Of a stretch of 64,000 nt of DNA, positions 57,372 to 64,000 are shown one piece after another. Where the stretch lies: contig JBBSBV010000021.1 in NCBI GenBank assembly GCA_038250905.1, positions 13,324 through 77,323 on the forward strand. The letters are read 5' to 3'. The notes beneath the pieces were generated by a model that had not been told where the DNA came from, ran no database searches, and saw only the letters and a list, made by a program, of their open reading frames with translations. Position 1 is the stretch's first letter. Each line of letters begins with the position of its first letter. This DNA is from JAENVU01 sp038250905 (lineage in GTDB: Bacteria; Actinomycetota; Acidimicrobiia; IMCC26256; JAENVU01). A program made the position numbers and the translations under genes.

Positions 57372-57400
57372 TTGACGCACGACCCGGTAGGCACGAACAT
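57372..57400 (+). promoter_or_regulatory. Promoter of the lipoprotein esterase gene
   Basis: TTGACG (57372-57377) and GAACAT (57395-57400) have a 17-nt spacer, and 6 nt separate the -10 box from the ATG at 57407, so the transcript should be leaderless. Confidence 0.55.
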
Positions 57401-57406
57401 CACGGA

Positions 57407-58255
57407 ATGCGCAAACGCCTCTTCCTGCCGCTCGTCCTGGTGCTGCTCGCGGCCGGTTGCACCCTGCCGAACATCGTTCCGCCGGGGAATGCGCCGCTGC
57501 GCTACCGCGACCCGGTGTTCGACGCGGTGACGGTCACGAACGACATCACCTTCGGGAGCGCGGTGAACCTCTCCAACCAGACCGTGACCCTGAATCTCGA
57601 CATGTACCAGCCGACCGGCGACACCGTCACGAGTCGGCCGGCGATCGTGTGGGTTCACGGCGGTTCGTTCTGCTGCGGTAACCGCACCTCGGGGGAGCTC
57701 GTCGACGAGTCCAACACCTTCGCCAAACTCGGCTACGTCAACGTCTCGATCGACTACCGACTCGAGTCACCCGGCTGTTCCGGGAACCAGTCGAACTGCA
57801 TCCAGGCGATCCAGGAAGCGACGGCCGACGCCCAGACCGCGGTGCGGTTCCTGCGCACCAACGCCGCCACCTACGGCATCGACCCGAACCGCATCGCCAT
57901 CGGCGGTTCGTCGGCCGGCGCCATCGCCGCGCTCAACGTCGGGTACTCCACCTCGGAGGACGCGACCGCTCGGGTTCGCGCCGCGGTCTCGATCTCCGGT
58001 GCGCACCTCGTCTCCGGCACCATCTCGGCCGGTGACGCACCCGCGCTCGACTTCCACTGCACCACCGACCCGCTCGTGAACTACCAGTGGGCAGTGAACA
58101 CGATCAACGACGCCAAGACCGCCGGCCTCGACGCGTTCCTCGAGTCGTGGAACGAGACCTGCCACGTTCCCTACGCGGCCCACCGCCAGCAGATCCTCGA
58201 CGAGACCCGCAACTTCCTGTGGTGGGAGATGGACCTCGAGCACGCGGCCACCTGA
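57407..58255 (+). CDS. Secreted alpha/beta-hydrolase lipoprotein (carboxylesterase/BD-FAE-like)
   Basis: 282 residues from the ATG at 57407. The signal peptide has a lipobox LLAAGC at about residue 18. The hydrolase domain has the oxyanion sequence WVHGGSFCCGN, the nucleophile elbow GGSSAGAIAALNVGYS and a C-terminal His in ETCHVPYAAH. Several Cys residues in the mature part (SPGCSGNQSNC) suggest disulfides. It is likely an extracytoplasmic esterase acting on acyl or aryl esters. Confidence 0.88.
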   Translation: MRKRLFLPLVLVLLAAGCTLPNIVPPGNAPLRYRDPVFDAVTVTNDITFGSAVNLSNQTVTLNLDMYQPTGDTVTSRPAIVWVHGGSFCCGNRTSGELVDESNTFAKLGYVNVSIDYRLESPGCSGNQSNCIQAIQEATADAQTAVRFLRTNAATYGIDPNRIAIGGSSAGAIAALNVGYSTSEDATARVRAAVSISGAHLVSGTISAGDAPALDFHCTTDPLVNYQWAVNTINDAKTAGLDAFLESWNETCHVPYAAHRQQILDETRNFLWWEMDLEHAAT

Positions 58256-58286
58256 CCCGGGGGTGGGTCGCGGTCACCGCGACCGC

Positions 58287-59123
58287 TCACACCCCGGAGG
58301 CGCGCAATGCGTCGGCGATCGGTCCGAGGACGTCCGGCGTGTGCGGAATCGGCAGGTACACGACGCCGATGTCGGCCCCGGCCGCCGCGAACGCCGCGGC
58401 GACATCGCCGATCGCGGCGACGTCCTGCGGGTCGTACCGCAGGTTGACCGAACACTCGATGGTGGCCGGGTCCCGTCCGATCTCCTCGCACCGTTGGTGC
58501 AGCGTCTCCCGGATCGCCGGCCAGTGTTCGATCCCGGCCGTCGAGTTCCACTGCTGGGCGAAGCGGGCGACGGTACGCAAGGTGCGCGTCGGGCCGTTGC
58601 CGCCGATGGTGATGGGTGGGTGCGGGCGCTGGACCGGTTTCGGTTCACAGCGCGCGTCCCGCAACTGCGTGTACCGGCCCTCGAAGGTGCTGGTCTCCTG
58701 GGTCAGGAGCAGCACGAGCGCCTCCACGCCCTCGTCGAACCGGTCGAAGCGCTCCTTCAGCGGCGGGAGCATGATCCCGTACGCGTCGCACTCCTCCTGG
58801 TTCCACCCGGCACCGACGCCGAGCTCGAGGCGGCCGTCGGAGATGACGTCGATGGTCGCGGCCATGTTCGCGAGTACGGCGGGATGGCGGTAGACCATGC
58901 CCGTCACCTGACACCCGACGCGGATTCGCCGCGTGGCCTGCGCCATCGCGGCGAGCATCGTCCAGCCTTCGAGGCAGGGCCCGGTGGAGTCGGAGAAGAT
59001 CGGGTAGAAGTGGTCGAAGTTCCACGCCGACTCGAAGAGTTCGATGTCGTCGGCGGCACGCCACACGTCGAGCATCGCGTTCCATGTGGTGTGTTGGGGT
59101 GCGGTCTTGATTCCGAAGCGCAT
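58287..59123 (-). CDS. LLM class (luciferase-like) F420/flavin-dependent oxidoreductase
   Basis: 278 residues from the ATG at 59123, which is 6 nt after TAAGTT; a GTG one codon earlier is the alternative. TIM-barrel luciferase-like fold: MRFGIKTAPQHTTWNAMLDV, FDHFYPIFSD, ATRRIRVGCQVTGMVYRHPA, GRLELGVGAGWNQEECDAYG and PPITIGGNGPTRTLR. Actinobacterial members of this group usually use F420. The substrate is unknown. Confidence 0.92.
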   Translation of the reverse strand: MRFGIKTAPQHTTWNAMLDVWRAADDIELFESAWNFDHFYPIFSDSTGPCLEGWTMLAAMAQATRRIRVGCQVTGMVYRHPAVLANMAATIDVISDGRLELGVGAGWNQEECDAYGIMLPPLKERFDRFDEGVEALVLLLTQETSTFEGRYTQLRDARCEPKPVQRPHPPITIGGNGPTRTLRTVARFAQQWNSTAGIEHWPAIRETLHQRCEEIGRDPATIECSVNLRYDPQDVAAIGDVAAAFAAAGADIGVVYLPIPHTPDVLGPIADALRASGV

Positions 59124-59129
59124 CACCCG

Positions 59130-59135
59130 AACTTA
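59130..59135 (-). promoter_or_regulatory. -10 box of a leaderless promoter (LLM oxidoreductase)
   Basis: TAAGTT (59135-59130), then 6 nt, then the ATG at 59123. Confidence 0.5.
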
Positions 59136-59192
59136 CGCGCGCCGGCGGCCCGGGTCGATCGCTGCTCCCGGTCACGCTCCGGGACCCGCGCG

Positions 59193-59198
59193 TAGGGT
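59193..59198 (+). promoter_or_regulatory. -10 box of a leaderless promoter (PatB-like gene)
   Basis: TAGGGT, then 6 nt, then the GTG at 59205; the same hexamer and spacing as at 55819. Confidence 0.5.
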
Positions 59199-59204
59199 GC
59201 GGCC

Positions 59205-60356
59205 GTGTCCTTCGAGGTCGACGTGGAACGGCTCCGCCGCCGCCGCACGGTCAAGTGGACCCTCTACGGCCCCGACGTTCTGGCCGCGTGGGTCGCGGAG
59301 ATGGACTTCGACGTCGCACCGGCCGTGCGAGATGCGTTGCTGGAGGCGGTCGCACGCGAGGACTTCGGGTACGTCGCGGCCGACCAGGGTGACCTCACGA
59401 ATGCCTGCGCGCATTTCCTGCGTGACGCCTACGGATGGGACGTGGTGCCGAACCGGATCTTCCCGGTGGCCGACGTCCTCACCGGGATCTCCGCCGCGCT
59501 CGCCCTCCTCGTCCCCCCGGACACCGCAGTGGTGGTACCGACGCCGGCGTATCCCCCCTTCTTCGAGGTGATCGAACTCGCCGATCGGGCGGTCGTTCCC
59601 GTGCCCCTCCACCGCGGTCACACCCGCGACTCCCTCGACCTCGACGCGATCGACGCTGCGCTCGCAGCCGGCGCCGGCGCGGTGTTGCTGTGCAACCCGC
59701 ACAACCCCACCGGGCGCGTCTTCACTGCCGACGAACTCCGCGCCTTGGCGGTGATCGTCGAACGGCACGGCGTGCGGGTGATCGCGGACGAGGTCCACGC
59801 GCCGTTGACCTACCCGGGTCACCGGCACATCCCCTACGCGACGGTGACCGACGCCGCCGCCGATCACGCGATCACGATCACGTCCGCGTCGAAGGCCTTC
59901 AACCTCGCGGGGTTGAAGTGCGCCCAGGTGATCGCGTCCAACCACCCCGATGCCGCGCGGTGGCGCGCGCTGCGTGTCTTCGAGGTCGCCGGACCCACAC
60001 CGCTCGGCATAGCGGCGTCGGTCGCGGCCTACCGCGACGCGCGCGACTGGCGGCACGAACTGGTCGGTCACCTCGACGCGAACCGGGAAACCCTCGGCAC
60101 CCTGCTGGCCGACCTGCTCCCCGGCATCCGGTACCGGCCGCCCGAAGCGACCTTCCTCGCCTGGCTCGACTGCTCCGGGCTCGACCTCGAAGCCCCCGCC
60201 CGGTTCTTCCTCGATCGCGCAAAGGTCGCGCTGAGCGACGGTCCGCCGTTCGGGACCGGCTGCGAGCAATACGTCCGGCTCAACTTTGCGACCTCGCCCG
60301 CAGTGCTGACCCGGATCGTGGAGTCGATGGGGACTGCGGTGCGCAAGGACCGCTGA
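59205..60356 (+). CDS. PatB/MalY-type aminotransferase (cystathionine beta-lyase)
   Basis: 383 residues, PLP fold type I. The PatB/MalY branch is shown by WVAEMDFDVAPAVRDALLEA near the start. The cofactor motifs are LCNPHNPTGRVF, IADEVHAPLTY and the Schiff-base Lys in TSASKAFNLAGLKCAQ; the Arg that binds the substrate carboxylate is in YVRLNFATSP. It cleaves C-S bonds of cystathionine or related thioethers to yield thiols, pyruvate and ammonia. It ends 3 nt before the convergent neighbour. Confidence 0.92.
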   Translation: MSFEVDVERLRRRRTVKWTLYGPDVLAAWVAEMDFDVAPAVRDALLEAVAREDFGYVAADQGDLTNACAHFLRDAYGWDVVPNRIFPVADVLTGISAALALLVPPDTAVVVPTPAYPPFFEVIELADRAVVPVPLHRGHTRDSLDLDAIDAALAAGAGAVLLCNPHNPTGRVFTADELRALAVIVERHGVRVIADEVHAPLTYPGHRHIPYATVTDAAADHAITITSASKAFNLAGLKCAQVIASNHPDAARWRALRVFEVAGPTPLGIAASVAAYRDARDWRHELVGHLDANRETLGTLLADLLPGIRYRPPEATFLAWLDCSGLDLEAPARFFLDRAKVALSDGPPFGTGCEQYVRLNFATSPAVLTRIVESMGTAVRKDR

Positions 60357-60359
60357 GCG

Positions 60360-61307
60360 TCAGCTCCGGTGGATCTTCGGCTTCGGCTTCGCGCTGGCCG
60401 CGCGTTCGAGCTTGGCGGCTTCGCGCCGGGCCACCGCGACGCGATCGGCGGCAACGCGCGCGTCGCGGCGGGCGGACTCGAGTTCGGCCTCGAGTCGGTC
60501 CACCAACCGATCGGCGCCGCGCGCTTCGGCTTCGGCGGTGTTCACCACTTCGAGCGCGGCACGCCAGGCCGCTTCGGCTTCGGCCTTCCGCCGTGCTTCC
60601 TTCGCGGCGGCCACCGCCTCCCGCTCCTGCCGTGCACGCGCCGCGGCGTCCGCCTTCTCGGCGGCAGCACGCGTCAGCTCCGGCAGCGGGGCCTCGGCGG
60701 CCGGCGCGGGCGCCGTTCGGATCTTCGTCGTCCGGGCCGACTTCGCGGGCCGGGCGCGTGGGTTGGGCTCAGCCGTCGGTTCGAGGTCCGGCACCAGCGT
60801 GAGCGTGAAGCCTTCGGAGAACCCACTCGGACCGGTCAGCTCCTTGACCAAGCGCCCTGTTCGCAGGAGGTCGCCCACCTCCGGCTCCGCGCCGGCAGCG
60901 CGCAGCGTGGCCTGCAGCTGGGTGCGGTAGGCATCGGTCGCGCGATCACCGAGGACCGCGAGAGCAGCATCGGTCGCGGCACCGAGTGCCTCGCGGTGCG
61001 CCTGGGTGATCTCACGGACCCCGTCGCGACCGCCCGGGCCCGCGCCCATCTGAGCGGTCTCGAGCTCGCGGCTGCGTTCGAGCAAGGCATCGACGAGATC
61101 GGGTTCGGTCCGCGCGAGCTGGTTCAGTGCCCAGGCCGCCGTCGTCGGGCGCCGCGCCGCGAGGATCGCCTTCGCGCCCGGCCTGTCCCCGGCGGTGCGC
61201 AGGCCGGCGGCGAGGGCCCGGCGCCGGTCAACGAACTCGGCCGGATCCGATCGATACAGCTCGTCGAGCGCGGCGTCGAGCGCCTCGGAACTCTCCGGAC
61301 CCGCCAT
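60360..61307 (-). CDS. Hypothetical Ala/Arg/Glu-rich coiled-coil protein
   Basis: 315 residues from the ATG at 61307, 6 nt after TACGCT. The N-terminal 150 residues are helical with DELYRSDPAEFVDRRRALAA and LAARRPTTAAWALNQLAR, a pattern seen in many uncharacterised actinobacterial proteins. The middle is Pro/Ala-rich. The last 110 residues form a long charged coiled coil (QEREAVAAAKEARRKAEAEA ... RLVDRLEAELESARRDAR). No enzyme motif is visible. The function is unknown. Confidence 0.75.
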   Translation of the reverse strand: MAGPESSEALDAALDELYRSDPAEFVDRRRALAAGLRTAGDRPGAKAILAARRPTTAAWALNQLARTEPDLVDALLERSRELETAQMGAGPGGRDGVREITQAHREALGAATDAALAVLGDRATDAYRTQLQATLRAAGAEPEVGDLLRTGRLVKELTGPSGFSEGFTLTLVPDLEPTAEPNPRARPAKSARTTKIRTAPAPAAEAPLPELTRAAAEKADAAARARQEREAVAAAKEARRKAEAEAAWRAALEVVNTAEAEARGADRLVDRLEAELESARRDARVAADRVAVARREAAKLERAASAKPKPKIHRS

Positions 61308-61313
61308 GGAAAC

Positions 61314-61319
61314 AGCGTA
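61314..61319 (-). promoter_or_regulatory. -10 box of a leaderless promoter (coiled-coil protein)
   Basis: TACGCT (61319-61314), then 6 nt, then the ATG at 61307. Confidence 0.5.
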
Positions 61320-61359
61320 GGGCGACCGCGCGCGGACGACGCGGGGCAAGGACGTCCGG

Positions 61360-62793
61360 TCAGTCGCCCGTCACCGGGGCCGACGGCACCGGTACCGGCG
61401 CCGACGCGACGGGTTCTTCGGGGCCCTGGTCGAGCCGGAACGGTGGATACTCGTCGGTCATCAACGCGACGTAGATCAGGACCCGGTGGATCCACCGGTT
61501 GACGCCGATGATCAGGTCGAAGAGCCCGCGCGGGTATCGCCGGGTGAACAGGAGCGTGACCCCGGCGATGAGCACGAGCACGCTGAGCAGTCCGAAGCCG
61601 GCACCGGCCCGATCCCGCGCCGCGAACGCGCCGCCGGTCAGGATCCCGACGACGACGAGATGCGGGATGGCGAGCAGCCACGACTTCACCAGCACGAGAC
61701 CGCGTGACAGGTGCTCCGGGTACGCGACCTCGAACGTCGTCGGCCCGTCGTCCGCCGCGAGCGAGAACGGCGGGTACTGGTCCGTACCGAGGGCACCGGT
61801 CGCATAGAAGGAGACGCGCCACGACCAGCGCATGACGCCGACGTTGAAGTCGAAGATCGACCGTGGGTACCGGCCGGTGAAGAGGATCGCGAAGAACGCC
61901 ACGAACGTGAGCACCGCGAACGCGATCCACAGGAAGAACAGCACGATGAAGTGCGGGATGGCGAGGAACCATTTGACCAGCCAGAGGCCGCGGCTGAGCT
62001 CGGGGTCGAGCCGACCCTCGAGACGGAGCGGAGAGGCGCCGACCGGTTCGAGGACCGCAGGCACGCCACCGGGAACGGCCATCGGTGCTGCTCCGCCCGG
62101 CGGCGCGGGACCCGCGGACCCGCCAGAGGAGAGCACGCCACCGAGGATGAGCCCCACCGCGATGATCAGGAGCACAAAGCCGGCCACGAGCAGCCCGATC
62201 ATGATGGGAACGAGGTACTTGACCTTGACGCCCACGTCGACATCGGCCGCCACCTTCGGCGCGCCGCTCGCGTTCATCACCACGATGGTCCAGTGGCCGG
62301 GCTGCAGACTCCACGTCAGGGTGCGGGTCCCGCGCCCCGAAGCCTGGGTCGACCAGATGTGCCTCCCGGCGGGCGGTGCCGGTCGCGCGGTGCCGGCGGG
62401 GTTGTGGCGCCGGTAGGTCGCCGAGAACGGATCGAGATTGACGTCGGTGATCTCGTCGTGCGGAACGCGCGTCAGGTACTGCTCGACATCCGCGGTCCGG
62501 GCGATGCCGACGAACACCGGGGCGCCGTCGGTCGCGCGCACGCGCAACCGGACGGTCGCGAGTTCACGCTTGGCCCACCACTCGTCGGGCCCCGGCGATC
62601 CGAGATCGAGCGATTCGGTCGTCACGGCCGCGGTTCGGCTCTGGAACTGCTCGTCGCCCGACGTGAAGTACCCATGGGAGTCACGTTGCGTCGCGAGCGC
62701 GGCTCCGAGTGCAACTCCGCCGATCAGCAACGGGACTGCCATCAGCGCGCAGAGACTGCCCACCACGAGGAGCACGATCCGACCTGCCCGCAT
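61360..62793 (-). CDS. DUF4389 membrane protein with two DUF4389 copies
   Basis: 477 residues from the ATG at 62793 with GGGGAG upstream. An N-terminal helix (IVLLVVGSLCALMAVPLLIG) leads to an extracytoplasmic domain (about 35-185) with VEQYLTRVPHDEI and a helix at about 195-220. Two DUF4389 units follow: LVKWFLAIPHFIVLFFLW with GRYPRSIFDFNVGVMRWSWR, and LVKSWLLAIPHLVVVGIL with RRYPRGLFDLIIGVNRWIHR. Each unit ends with a YPPF motif. The role is unknown; a membrane scaffold or stress protein is possible. Confidence 0.85.
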   Translation of the reverse strand: MRAGRIVLLVVGSLCALMAVPLLIGGVALGAALATQRDSHGYFTSGDEQFQSRTAAVTTESLDLGSPGPDEWWAKRELATVRLRVRATDGAPVFVGIARTADVEQYLTRVPHDEITDVNLDPFSATYRRHNPAGTARPAPPAGRHIWSTQASGRGTRTLTWSLQPGHWTIVVMNASGAPKVAADVDVGVKVKYLVPIMIGLLVAGFVLLIIAVGLILGGVLSSGGSAGPAPPGGAAPMAVPGGVPAVLEPVGASPLRLEGRLDPELSRGLWLVKWFLAIPHFIVLFFLWIAFAVLTFVAFFAILFTGRYPRSIFDFNVGVMRWSWRVSFYATGALGTDQYPPFSLAADDGPTTFEVAYPEHLSRGLVLVKSWLLAIPHLVVVGILTGGAFAARDRAGAGFGLLSVLVLIAGVTLLFTRRYPRGLFDLIIGVNRWIHRVLIYVALMTDEYPPFRLDQGPEEPVASAPVPVPSAPVTGD

Positions 62794-63112
62794 AGCGGTC
62801 TCCCCGTTCTCGTCGACGTTCACGGCGGTGGCCGCGCGCGGCACCGTAATCCGGGCCGGGCCGGCCCGCGCCGGCCCTTGATCGGCGTCACCCTCCGTGG
62901 TCGACAAACCGGACAGCCGTTGAAGTCCCGGCTCCCCGTCCGTACCGTCGATCGACCGACGCGGAGGGTGCGCGAGTTCCGCGCCTCGGCGTGGGAACGT
63001 GGCCCGGCGCACGGGTAACTGCGGTCGTCCCCCACACTGCGCGATGCACTGCAACTCGCGTCGACGGGCAGGTGGACGACAGCACGCGATGTCGTCGTCG
63101 TGGAGGAACGGA
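62794..63112. other. Divergent intergenic region
   Basis: 319 bp between the leftward DUF4389 gene and the rightward propeller lipoprotein. TACGGT on the minus strand (62848-62843) is a possible -10 box for the DUF4389 gene. A GC-rich inverted repeat (GGGCCGG and CCGGCCC arms) occurs at about 62855-62879. No gene is supported. Confidence 0.5.
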
Positions 63113-64000
63113 ATGGCACGCCGTATCTTGCTGGCGGTCCTGATGGCCGGAGGCCTGACCGGGTGTTGGGGTCAGTTCCGCGCCGACCCCGGACACAGCG
63201 GAGCCCAGCCGAACGAGTCGACGGTCGGCGTGGCGAACGTGGCCAACCTGACCGAGGCGTGGACCGGCGTCACCGGCGGCCCGGTCGCGTCGTCGCCCGC
63301 GATTCTCGGCGGTGTCGCCTACGTGGGGTCCGACGACCATCAGCTCTACGCGTTCGACGCGAACGGCGTGACCAATTGCTCCGGCACGCCGAGGAGCTGT
63401 CACGCACTCTGGACGGCCACGACCGGCGGCGCCATCGGATCGTCGCCCGCGGTGAGCGGCGGGGTCGTCTACGTCGGTGCTGCCAACGGGACCGTGAATG
63501 CGTACGACGCCACCGGAACCACCAACTGCTCCGGGACACCGAAGGCCTGCACTCCCCTCTGGACTGCGACCACCGGCGGCCCCGTCACGTCGTCCCCGAA
63601 CGTGACCGGTGGCGTCGTCTACATCGGCTCGGCGGACGGCACGCTGAACGCGTACGACGCGACCGGGACCACCAACTGCTCCGGCACACCGAAGACCTGT
63701 CGTCCCCTCTGGACCGCCACCACCGGCGGACCCGTGAGCTCGTCGCCGGCCGTCGCGAACGGTGTGGTGGTGGTGGGATCCGCGGACGGGACCGTCGACG
63801 CGTTCGACCCGGCCGGTACCACCAACTGCACCGGCACACCCAAGTCGTGCACGCCCTTGTGGACTGCCACCACCGGCGGACCGGTCGCGTCCTCACCCAC
63901 CATCGCGAACGGCATCGTCTACATCGGCTCCGCCGACCACAACCTCACCGCCTACGACGCCGCCGGCACCACCAACTGCACCGGCACACCCAAGTCGTGC
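63113..64000 (+). CDS. Secreted PQQ-like beta-propeller lipoprotein, C-terminus beyond window
   Basis: The ATG at 63113 follows GGAGGAACGGA. The signal peptide ends in the lipobox LTGC at residue 18, then FRADPGHSGAQPNES, a common start of PQQ-like propellers. From residue 47 the protein consists of 50-residue blades with the pattern LWTATTGGPVxSSPxV, GVVYVGSADGTxxAYDATGT, and TNCSGTPKxC. Five blades are complete at the window edge, which falls at a blade boundary. Each carries two Cys six residues apart, probably a disulfide in each blade. It is likely an extracellular binding or scaffold protein; an enzyme is less likely without catalytic residues. Confidence 0.88.
   Translation, partial: MARRILLAVLMAGGLTGCWGQFRADPGHSGAQPNESTVGVANVANLTEAWTGVTGGPVASSPAILGGVAYVGSDDHQLYAFDANGVTNCSGTPRSCHALWTATTGGAIGSSPAVSGGVVYVGAANGTVNAYDATGTTNCSGTPKACTPLWTATTGGPVTSSPNVTGGVVYIGSADGTLNAYDATGTTNCSGTPKTCRPLWTATTGGPVSSSPAVANGVVVVGSADGTVDAFDPAGTTNCTGTPKSCTPLWTATTGGPVASSPTIANGIVYIGSADHNLTAYDAAGTTNCTGTPKSC
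63251..64000 (+). repeat. Five tandem 150-bp coding repeats (propeller blades)
   Basis: Units of 150 bp start at about 63251, 63401, 63551, 63701 and 63851. The later ones are nearly identical at DNA level around the GGCACCACCAACTGC segment, which points to recent expansion or homogenisation by recombination. Confidence 0.85.

Noticed and set aside
63251..64000. CRISPR array
   Set aside because: The 150-bp periodic repeats are fully coding, in frame, and without spacers; they are propeller blades.

Overview
The window is GC-rich (roughly 70% by eye), densely packed and has no visible insertion sequences, phage genes or CRISPR array. Gene content points to an actinobacterium, most likely of class Acidimicrobiia. 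The supporting evidence is two likely F420-dependent enzymes, an M. tuberculosis-like tad locus (helicase, TadG/E-like proteins, pilin, TadC/B/A/Z, divergent HAD phosphatase), a CeoB/CeoC-type TrkA pair beside an APC permease, and many genes with a TANNNT box about 6-8 nt before the start codon (leaderless type). A tRNA-Sec gene shows the organism probably decodes UGA as selenocysteine. The class assignment is inference; the phylum is well supported.

1-14650: potassium and membrane energetics. A leftward kdp operon (46-aa membrane protein, kdpF, kdpA, kdpB, kdpC, kdpD cut by the window edge), two stand-alone DUF4118 membrane proteins resembling the sensor part of KdpD, a K+-independent-type H+-pyrophosphatase, a KimA-like APC permease, and two TrkA/RCK proteins with an OB-fold gene between them.

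14730-25750: envelope and surface. A lipoprotein gene overlapping an LCP ligase gene, an MrfA/Hrq1-type DUF1998 helicase, a pentapeptide lipoprotein, a complete tad-like pilus operon with 4-bp overlaps, then a HAD-IB phosphatase and a D-cysteine desulfhydrase-like enzyme.

25800-37240: a mixed region with a tiny membrane peptide, tRNA-Sec, tandem aldo/keto reductases (the second frameshifted), a MOSC protein, a TTG-started primary-like sigma factor, an intergenic space with three perfect DnaA boxes, a pair of ferritin-like proteins with an unknown partner, NAD synthase, SRPBCC, thiolase and SDR genes.

37240-53580: the most interesting part, apparently dedicated to choline and glycine betaine. 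It holds a homocysteine methyltransferase and purU, a MarR regulator, betB-betA, a three-gene betaine-type ABC transporter, and an IclR regulator. Divergent from the regulator is a five-gene methyltransferase operon: corrinoid protein, DUF1638, virulence-factor-domain protein, RACo-type [2Fe-2S] corrinoid activator and an MttB-family methyltransferase without an amber codon. Choline would be imported, oxidised to betaine, and demethylated through the corrinoid protein. C1 units could leave through homocysteine or as formate via PurU. A 12-bp-arm inverted repeat overlapping the methyltransferase -10 box is the likely IclR operator.

53700-64000: mostly housekeeping or unknown genes: SDR, small hypotheticals, a Ddn-like F420 protein, a DHA2 exporter, a lipoprotein esterase, an LLM flavin/F420 oxidoreductase, a PatB/MalY C-S lyase, a coiled-coil protein, a DUF4389 membrane protein, and a secreted PQQ-like propeller lipoprotein with five 50-residue repeats running off the right edge.
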